The notes under the pieces are model-generated. The model was not told where the DNA came from, searched no databases, and was given only the letters and a program-made list of their open reading frames with translations. A stretch of DNA of 64,000 nt from DATLFA01 sp039915945 (GTDB lineage: Bacteria > Actinomycetota > Acidimicrobiia > Acidimicrobiales > WLNW01): positions 20,549 to 84,548 of the forward strand of contig JBDSMH010000032.1 in assembly GCA_039915945.1 (NCBI GenBank). Reading direction: 5' to 3'. The position numbers and the translations under genes are program-made. Shown here piece by piece: positions 58,073 to 64,000 of this stretch (its first letter is position 1; each line of letters starts with the position of its first letter).

Positions 58073-59277
58073 TACCAGTCGCCTTCGGCGTCTTCGGTCC
58101 AGGTCTGTCCCTTGGTACCGAACGTCGGTAGCGCGTTGGCCGCGATCCACTCGCCGTCGCGCAGGCAGCCGACCGGCGCGAGCGCGCGCTCGGCGACCAC
58201 GGTCTCGTGTCCGTCGGAGAGGGGTACCGGCCCGTCGACGAAGCGCAACACGCTCACCTCGGCCGCTCGGCCCGCGGTGAGCGAGCCGAACTCGTCGAGC
58301 TTGCCGATGGCGCGCGCGGCATTGGCCGTCGCCATCGCGATCACATCGCCGATCGGGATGCCGAGCGCCAGCATCTTGCTCAACGTCTCGGCCAGTGAAA
58401 AGACCGGGCCGCCGATGTTGAACACGTTCAAATCAGTCGAGACGGTGTTGGGCATGAAGCCTTGGTCGAGCAGCCGACGCGCTTCACGGAAACGGAAGTC
58501 GGTGCCCGAGTGGCCGACGTCGAGCTGCACGCCGCGATCGATGGCGTCGCGGAACTCGGGGATCACGCTGCCGCCCGACTCGAGCAGCCCGCCCGCGCCG
58601 CGGAACGCGTGCGTGATGATGTCGCCCCCACGAAGGGTGCGCAGCAATGTTGGCGTCGAGATCACCGGCGTATGGGGAAAGCGCCCGAGGTGCACCATGA
58701 TCGGCAGCTTGCCGGCGGCGCGTATGGCGGCGTCGAGAAACGGCGAGCGTTCGGGGTCGGTCGACCAGCAGGTACGCACTTTGAGCCCGACGACGACGTC
58801 GGCGTTGCGCTCGAGCGATGCGGCCAGGCTGTCTTCGTCGATGTTGCGCTCGTCGTTGGCGATCTCGAGCTTGTGGCAGATGAAGTCTTTGGTCGCGAGG
58901 TAGAGCTGATTGGGGTCGAGGAACGCCAGCACTCGGGTGGCGGTGGTCGGGTTGTCGATGATCGCCCGGCGCGAAATGTCGAACGTGGCCACACCGCTGG
59001 TGCCGCCGTCGACGACGATCGGTACCCCCATCGCGACGCCTGCGTCGTCGGCGCCCACGCAGAAGTCGCCGAGGCCGGGGAAGACGTGCACGTGCAAGTC
59101 GACGAGCCCCGGCGTGACGATGTAGCCGCTGACGTCGATCACCTTCGCGTCGGGGTGGTGCACCGCGAGGTAGGGGCCCACGTCGGTGATGCGGTTGCCG
59201 TCGCAGATGACATCGGCAATCTCGTCACGCTGGTTGATCGGGTCGATCACGCGACCGCCGGCGAGAATTGTCTTCAT
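58072..59277 (-). CDS. Dihydroorotase-like amidohydrolase
   Basis: The 401-residue amidohydrolase has DLHVHVFPGLG as its metal motif, a probable carbamylated Lys in VVGLKVRTC, a metal His in IMVHLGRFP and ITHAFRG, and a late Asp in VSTDLNVF. It fits the dihydroorotase/EF_0837-like group (cyclic amidase, N-acyl-amino acid or related). It may open a ring product made by the oxygenases or molybdenum hydroxylases. Last gene of the minus-strand operon, 4-bp overlap with the preceding one. Confidence 0.78.
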   Translation of the reverse strand: MKTILAGGRVIDPINQRDEIADVICDGNRITDVGPYLAVHHPDAKVIDVSGYIVTPGLVDLHVHVFPGLGDFCVGADDAGVAMGVPIVVDGGTSGVATFDISRRAIIDNPTTATRVLAFLDPNQLYLATKDFICHKLEIANDERNIDEDSLAASLERNADVVVGLKVRTCWSTDPERSPFLDAAIRAAGKLPIMVHLGRFPHTPVISTPTLLRTLRGGDIITHAFRGAGGLLESGGSVIPEFRDAIDRGVQLDVGHSGTDFRFREARRLLDQGFMPNTVSTDLNVFNIGGPVFSLAETLSKMLALGIPIGDVIAMATANAARAIGKLDEFGSLTAGRAAEVSVLRFVDGPVPLSDGHETVVAERALAPVGCLRDGEWIAANALPTFGTKGQTWTEDAEGDW

Positions 59278-60632
59278 CGGCCCATCGTAGTTGGCGCGGG
59301 CCCGATCTGAATTCCCGCACGCGCCCGGATGGCCGCGGCGCGGCCGGTGGCTTCGTCGAGAAGTGCTGCTTCGTCGAGGCGCGTGACGACCCGGTCGCGC
59401 AACAGCCACTCGCCCTCGCACATCACGGACTCGACGTTCTCGGACTTCATCGACGTGACGAGCGCGCTCGCGAGGTCGGCGGCCGAGCACATGTTGGCCG
59501 TCGCGGGGTCGACGACGACGAGGTCGGCCGCCTTGCCGACTTCGAGCGTGCCGATCTCGTCGCCGAGGCCCAACGCCCGTCCTCCGTTGTGGGTGGCCAT
59601 GCGCACGACCTGATGCGCCGGCAAGACCGTCGGGTCCACCCGTACGCCCTTTTGCAGCATCGAGGCGATCCACATCTCGTCGATCATCGACATGCGATTG
59701 TTGGCCGGCGCACCGTCGGTGCCGAGGGCGACCACGACGCCCGCGTCGACCATGTCCGCGATGCGGGGGATGCCCAGCACGCGCAGGTTCGACGCGACGT
59801 TGTGCGATACGTAGGTGCCGCTCGCCGCCAGCAACTCGATCTCCGCGTCGTCGACCCACACGACGTGTACCGCCAGGAACCTCGGCGACAGCACGCCCAG
59901 GCGCGCGAGATGACGCACTGTCGACGCGCCTCGTGTGCGCACGACATGGTCGTTCTCTTCGCGCACTTCGGCCACGTGCATCTGCACGACGGTGCCGAGT
60001 TTGCGCGCCCGTTCGACCGTCTCGATGATGAGCTCGTCACTGCAGTTGAAGATGGTGCGCAACGTGTACGAAAAGTGCAGTCGACCCGAGCCGTGCCAGC
60101 GGGCGGCCAACTCGCTCTGCGCATCCAACACCTCACGAGTCGACTCGCGACGCGCCGTCGGCACGCCGTCCCACTCGTCCATCGAGCTGCGACCGAGTAG
60201 GGCCCGCACGCCGACCGACTGCAAGCCGCGAGCCATGCCGTCGACGTGTTGGCCACCGGGGTCCGCCAGGGTGGTGCAGCCGTTGCGAATCTGCTCGACC
60301 GCGCAGAGTTGGGCGCTGACCGCACAGTCTTCTTCGCTGAGTGAGGCCTCGTAGGGCCAGATGCGGTCGTGCAACCAGGTCAGCAGATCGACGTCGTCGG
60401 CGAGCCCACGCCCGAGTTGCTGGCTCGTGTGGCAATGGGTGTTGACGAATGCCGGCGTCACCACGCGGTTGCGCGCCGAGATGGTCTCCTTCGCGGGCGC
60501 GTCGCTCGGGGTCGGTCCGACGTGGCTGATGCGGGTCCCCGAGACCTCGACGTATCCGTCGAACGGTGCCGCACTGACCGGCACGATCAGCGCCGGCCCG
60601 ATGCGTACATCGACCTCGACCGAGCCCGTCAT
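59274..60632 (-). CDS. TRZ/ATZ amidohydrolase (aminopurine/triazine deaminase-like)
   Basis: The 452-residue enzyme has NTHCHTSQQLGRGLADDVDL, QMHVAEVREE, VHVVWVDDAE and GTDGAPANNRMSM, a complete metal and catalytic set of the MtaD/AtzB group. Deamination or dechlorination-type hydrolysis of an amino-heterocycle is expected. It is encoded directly after two permease genes of an NMT1-type importer, so its substrate is probably what the importer brings in. Confidence 0.8.
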   Translation of the reverse strand: MTGSVEVDVRIGPALIVPVSAAPFDGYVEVSGTRISHVGPTPSDAPAKETISARNRVVTPAFVNTHCHTSQQLGRGLADDVDLLTWLHDRIWPYEASLSEEDCAVSAQLCAVEQIRNGCTTLADPGGQHVDGMARGLQSVGVRALLGRSSMDEWDGVPTARRESTREVLDAQSELAARWHGSGRLHFSYTLRTIFNCSDELIIETVERARKLGTVVQMHVAEVREENDHVVRTRGASTVRHLARLGVLSPRFLAVHVVWVDDAEIELLAASGTYVSHNVASNLRVLGIPRIADMVDAGVVVALGTDGAPANNRMSMIDEMWIASMLQKGVRVDPTVLPAHQVVRMATHNGGRALGLGDEIGTLEVGKAADLVVVDPATANMCSAADLASALVTSMKSENVESVMCEGEWLLRDRVVTRLDEAALLDEATGRAAAIRARAGIQIGPAPTTMGR

Positions 60633-60657
60633 GGGGCTACCGCCCTGGACACCAGCG

Positions 60658-61488
60658 CTACCGCTCTATCTGCTGCGGCGCGTACTTGGCGAGGACGAGT
60701 TGTTCGACGACGGCAACGACGTTGTAGAGGAGGATGGCCAGGAAGGCGATCAAGAACACTTCGGTCCACATTTGTGAGAACTCTGATTTGGTGCGCGCCT
60801 TGATCAACTCGTAGCCGAGCCCGCGCCCGATCACGAATTGCTCGGCGAGCACCGCACCGATGACCGCGCTGGGGATTGCCACTTTGGCCGCGGCGAAGAT
60901 CGACGGCAGCGCCGTGGGTAACCGTACTTTCCACAGCACTTGCGAAGGCGACGCGTCGTAGGCCCGCAACAGGTCGATGCTGTCGCGCGAGACCGAGCGC
61001 AGGCCATGGGTGACGATCACGAGGGTGGGGAAGAACACGATGATGCTCACCACGATCGTCGTGGCGATCACGCCGCGACCGAAGATACGTCCGAGCAGCG
61101 GGACCAACACGAGGATCGGCACCGAACGAAACCCGACGGCGAGGGGCAAGAAGCTCTGCTCGGCGCTCGGCGACGAGACAAACAAAACAGCCACGATGAG
61201 CGAAACAAGGCTGCCGGCAAACAGCCCGGGCACTGCGTCGCGCACCGTGCTGCGCAGGTCGCGGATCACCTGTGAACGGTTCGCGGCGGAGTCGTCTTCG
61301 CTGAACAGCCACTTGTAGGCATCGGCCGGTGTCTTGCCGAGGAATGCGTTGACGTTGAACAGCTTGATGAAAAGCCACCATGCGACCAGCAAGAGCACGG
61401 TCGCCGCCAGCATCGTCACGAGGGGCCGTATCAGCACGTCGGTGAGGCTGATACGCCGCTGATCGATCTTGGTGACCGGCGCCGTCAC
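60658..61488 (-). CDS. ABC transporter permease (NMT1/TauC type)
   Basis: The 276-residue permease has about six helices and the EAA loop DLLRAYDASPSQVLWKVRLPTALP, the ATPase contact of TauC-type permeases. The GTG at 61488 overlaps the neighbouring permease's stop (GTGA); a longer frame from 61596 would overlap that gene. It is likely the second half of a heterodimeric channel. Confidence 0.88.
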   Translation of the reverse strand: MTAPVTKIDQRRISLTDVLIRPLVTMLAATVLLLVAWWLFIKLFNVNAFLGKTPADAYKWLFSEDDSAANRSQVIRDLRSTVRDAVPGLFAGSLVSLIVAVLFVSSPSAEQSFLPLAVGFRSVPILVLVPLLGRIFGRGVIATTIVVSIIVFFPTLVIVTHGLRSVSRDSIDLLRAYDASPSQVLWKVRLPTALPSIFAAAKVAIPSAVIGAVLAEQFVIGRGLGYELIKARTKSEFSQMWTEVFLIAFLAILLYNVVAVVEQLVLAKYAPQQIER

Positions 61489-62312
61489 GATTGTCCCTGA
61501 CTCGTGATCGCCCACGGGGTCAGCCGCTTGCCCACCAATCCGATGACCAGGTAGCCGGCGAGCGACAAGAGGGTCATGACCAACGCGATCGCCCACGTGA
61601 GGTTGATGTTGGCGCCGAACTGAGACGACACCATCATCACGCCGAGGCCGTGGTCGACACCACCGGCGTAGTCGCCGAGGATGGCGCCGAGCACGGCGGC
61701 CGGGGCCGAGATGCGCAGCGCGTTGAAGAACGTCGGCAACGCCGCCGGCACGCGCACTTTGATGAGCTGTGTATATCGACTGCCGCCGTACGCGCGGACG
61801 AGGTCGAGGCTCACGCGATCAGCCGAGCGCAACCCGAGGATCGTGCCGATCATGGTGGTGAAGCACACCGCGATCGCGGCCAGTGCGGTCTTGGTCACGT
61901 CACCGTGGAACACCGACGACAGGATGGGGCCGATCGCGAGCAGCGGCATCGAATACGTGGTGATCGCGAACTGCAAGAAGCCCTGTTCGGTCCAGGGCAC
62001 GAGGACCGCGATGACGCCGCACACGATGGCGATCAGATTGCCGATGAGCCAGCCCTTGCCGGCGGCAAACATCGTCGCGCTGATGTGCGGGGGGAACGCA
62101 TCCCAGTTGGTGAAGACGGCGCGGACGGCGCCGGTCGGCGGAGCCAGCGTCTTGCGCTCCTGGTAGTACGCGCGTGCCGCAACCTCCCAGATGCTGAGCA
62201 AAATGGCACTGGCCACGAGCGAGAGCATGATGGTGCGCCGGCGGTTGCCGCGCACCTGGACGGTCTGCGTGAGCGAAGTGGTTGTGCTGTCGAGCCGTCG
62301 GGTTTCCGCCAT
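61485..62312 (-). CDS. ABC transporter permease (NMT1/TauC type)
   Basis: The 275-residue permease has six predicted helices and the EAA loop DLVRAYGGSRYTQLIKVRVPAALP. It lies between the ATPase gene (15 bp upstream) and its partner permease. The gene order SBP-ATPase-permease-permease differs from the importer at 23.8-27.4 kb. Confidence 0.9.
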   Translation of the reverse strand: MAETRRLDSTTTSLTQTVQVRGNRRRTIMLSLVASAILLSIWEVAARAYYQERKTLAPPTGAVRAVFTNWDAFPPHISATMFAAGKGWLIGNLIAIVCGVIAVLVPWTEQGFLQFAITTYSMPLLAIGPILSSVFHGDVTKTALAAIAVCFTTMIGTILGLRSADRVSLDLVRAYGGSRYTQLIKVRVPAALPTFFNALRISAPAAVLGAILGDYAGGVDHGLGVMMVSSQFGANINLTWAIALVMTLLSLAGYLVIGLVGKRLTPWAITSQGQS

Positions 62313-62327
62313 GGTTGTCTCGCGCGC

Positions 62328-63185
62328 TCAGTCGTTGTCGCTGACACCCGAGCTGAAGAGCAGCTCGCTGATTTGATCTTCGATGGCGTGAAACGCGGGG
62401 GTGCGCATCATCTCGGGCGTGCGGGGACGGGGGAGACCCACCTCGATCACCGCGCGAATGCGCCCCGGGCGCGGTGACATGACGACGATCGAATCGGAGA
62501 GGAAGACCGCTTCGGGAATCGAGTGCGTCACCAGCAACGTGGTGGTCACGCGTTCGGTCCAGATGCGCAAGAGCTCGAGGTTGAGCCGTTGCCTCGTCAT
62601 CTCGTCGAGCGCACCGAACGGCTCGTCGAGCAACAAGACCTTGGGCTCGATCACGAGCGCGCGTGCGATGGCAACGCGCTGACGCATACCGCCTGACAGC
62701 TGGGCCGGTCGGGCGTGTTCGAACCCGGTGAGACCGACGAGCTCGATCAAGTCATCGACGGCTTTGTCGGAGATCGGCACCCCGGTCAACTCGATCGGCA
62801 GGCGAATGTTCTTGCGCACCGAACGCCACTGCAGCAGCGCGGCATCTTGAAACGCGATGCCGAGGTGGTGTTGCGTACGCACCATCGACGGTGACTCGCC
62901 GTGCACCAATGCCTGCCCCGACGTGGGTTGGTCGAGATCGGCGAGGATGCGCAGCACGGTGGATTTGCCACAACCCGACGGCCCGAGCAGCGCGGTGAAC
63001 GAACCCTTCGGCACGGAGAACGACACATCGTCGAGCGCGTGTACCTCGCCGCGCCCCAGCTTGAAGCGCTTGTCGAGGTGGCTGACCGAGATGCCGCTGC
63101 CGCTCGAGAGTTCGGGTTCGGGCGCCGACGACGAACTCGTCGGCGCCTCTGCGTCGCTCGTCATGTTGCGGGCTGTGGTTTCCAT
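62328..63185 (-). CDS. ABC transporter ATPase (NMT1/TauB type)
   Basis: The 285-residue ATPase has Walker A GPSGCGKST, Q-loop AFQDAALLQW, signature LSGGMRQR, Walker B LLLDEPFGALDE and switch His VTHSIPEA. An unusual Ser/Pro/Glu-rich N-terminal tail of about 30 residues precedes the domain. It powers the second NMT1-type importer. Confidence 0.92.
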   Translation of the reverse strand: METTARNMTSDAEAPTSSSSAPEPELSSGSGISVSHLDKRFKLGRGEVHALDDVSFSVPKGSFTALLGPSGCGKSTVLRILADLDQPTSGQALVHGESPSMVRTQHHLGIAFQDAALLQWRSVRKNIRLPIELTGVPISDKAVDDLIELVGLTGFEHARPAQLSGGMRQRVAIARALVIEPKVLLLDEPFGALDEMTRQRLNLELLRIWTERVTTTLLVTHSIPEAVFLSDSIVVMSPRPGRIRAVIEVGLPRPRTPEMMRTPAFHAIEDQISELLFSSGVSDND

Positions 63186-63206
63186 CGCACTGTCCGGTTC
63201 CCGCCG

Positions 63207-64000
63207 CTACTTCACCAGATCGATGCCGCCCTTGTAGATCTCGTCGAGGATCTCGGTCGTGTACACCGACTTGTCGACCTTGAGGTTGAGGCCCGCGAGC
63301 GTGGCAACGTTGGCGTCGATATCGGCGGCATCCATGTAGAAGATGCCCTTCTTGTCGGTCGTGGCCGTCTTGATCATCAACTTGATCTGATCGTTGTTCT
63401 CGCCCGTGACCGCTTTGATGTCGAGCTGGTTGTCCTTGCCGTACTTCTCGACGGTGATCTTAGCGCCCTCGTCGGGATGCTTGATGTTGTACTGCCAACC
63501 CTGGATCTCGGATTTCAGGCCGGCAATCACGAGGTCTTTCTCTTTGTTGAAGGTGTCTTCGGTGACGATGACGATCTGTTGGTAGAGCTTGAAGCCGAAG
63601 TCCGAGAGCGAGAATGCGTAGACGTCGCTGCCGTGGGCGCGCAGCACGTTGGGCTCGTTGGTGATGAAGCTGAACCAGCCGTCGGCTTCACCGTTGACCA
63701 ACGGGGCCGGGTCGAACTGCGCGGGAATCTTGGTGACCTTCGACGGGTCGATCTTGTTGATCTTCAAGAGCGCGTCCCAGATGCCTTCGTTTACCGCCTG
63801 TACACCGATCTTCTTGCCGATCATGTCCTGCGGGGTCTTGATGGCCTTGGCCGTCATCGACATGATGCCGAATGGGTTGTTCTGGAACAGCGTGCCGATG
63901 ACCTTGAACTTGGCCCCTTGCCCAATGGCGCCGGCCATGAACTCGCTGCCGGTGTAGGCCCACTTGGCTTTGCCTTGTTGCACGATCGGCTCGACCGCGA
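63207..64000 (-). CDS. ABC transporter substrate-binding protein, NMT1-like (N-terminus outside window)
   Basis: The C-terminal 264 codons of a periplasmic binding protein: AKWAYTGSEFMAGAIGQGAKF, KIGVQAVNEG and PAPLVNGEADGWFSFITN are NMT1/TauA-type blocks. The frame stays open to the window edge (AVEPIVQQGK), so the lipobox and first lobe lie beyond 64000. It is the first gene of the transporter-amidohydrolase operon and determines what the second importer takes up. Confidence 0.85.
   Translation of the reverse strand, partial: AVEPIVQQGKAKWAYTGSEFMAGAIGQGAKFKVIGTLFQNNPFGIMSMTAKAIKTPQDMIGKKIGVQAVNEGIWDALLKINKIDPSKVTKIPAQFDPAPLVNGEADGWFSFITNEPNVLRAHGSDVYAFSLSDFGFKLYQQIVIVTEDTFNKEKDLVIAGLKSEIQGWQYNIKHPDEGAKITVEKYGKDNQLDIKAVTGENNDQIKLMIKTATTDKKGIFYMDAADIDANVATLAGLNLKVDKSVYTTEILDEIYKGGIDLVK

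Noticed and set aside
1..64000. CRISPR arrays, rRNA genes, insertion sequences, prophage genes
   Set aside because: No regularly spaced repeats, transposase or integrase motifs or rRNA-like sequence were seen on either strand.

Overview
The window is a piece of a high-GC actinobacterial chromosome. Coding is dense, starts often overlap the preceding stop by 4 bp, and several genes look leaderless (a TAnnnT -10 box 6-8 nt before the start codon). Two F420-type luciferase-like oxidoreductases, AACG-type lipoprotein signal peptides and a CsoR/CopA copper operon fit Actinomycetota. I would guess Acidimicrobiia (Ilumatobacter-like), but this is an inference from gene content, not from a marker gene.

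Region 1 (1-22.6 kb) is a mixed housekeeping and stress region. It holds a truncated membrane alpha/beta hydrolase; a copper operon (copZ, a secreted HVHP protein, copA, csoR) behind two CsoR-type operators; and a thioredoxin-2 gene divergent from an arsR-cysteine desulfurase-methyltransferase operon. Further on are a PNPOx-like protein, a pair of CrcB fluoride channel genes, a family-5 solute-binding lipoprotein, an Nramp gene that looks inactivated by an amber codon and a frameshift, and an SDR with two alpha/beta hydrolases. A three-gene operon of unknown function with a GCS2-like member, then a peroxiredoxin, RidA, aminotransferase, Hsp20 and a MerR/HspR-type regulator, close the region.

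Region 2 (22.6-39.3 kb, minus strand) is a run of fourteen closely spaced genes for taking up and breaking down pyrimidine-, hydantoin- or ureide-like compounds. It encodes an NMT1-type ABC transporter, two LLM oxidoreductases, dihydropyrimidinase, beta-ureidopropionase, malonate/methylmalonate-semialdehyde dehydrogenase, a D-carbamoylase, an M20 carbamoylase, a fused selenium-dependent-type molybdenum hydroxylase and its SsnA-like partner.

Region 3 (39.4-58 kb) deals mainly with purines. A three-subunit xanthine dehydrogenase is followed by 8-oxoguanine deaminase and a 2-oxoglutarate oxygenase. After a DUF1990 gene and an HDOD gene come adenosine deaminase and two TRZ/ATZ-type amidohydrolases on the minus strand. 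A second three-subunit molybdenum hydroxylase then runs into Rieske oxygenase, phosphoribosyltransferase and Rieske oxygenase. Region 4 (58-64 kb, minus strand) has two more amidohydrolases and a second NMT1-type ABC importer whose binding protein runs off the end.

Taken together, about 41 kb form a nucleobase/ureide catabolic supercluster with three molybdenum hydroxylases, seven amidohydrolases besides dihydropyrimidinase and adenosine deaminase, and two importers, yet no recognisable local regulator. The most original parts are the XDH-Rieske-PRT-Rieske operon, a candidate route for demethylation or oxidation and salvage of modified purines, and a small GC-rich repeat that occurs four times and has entered two reading frames without breaking them.
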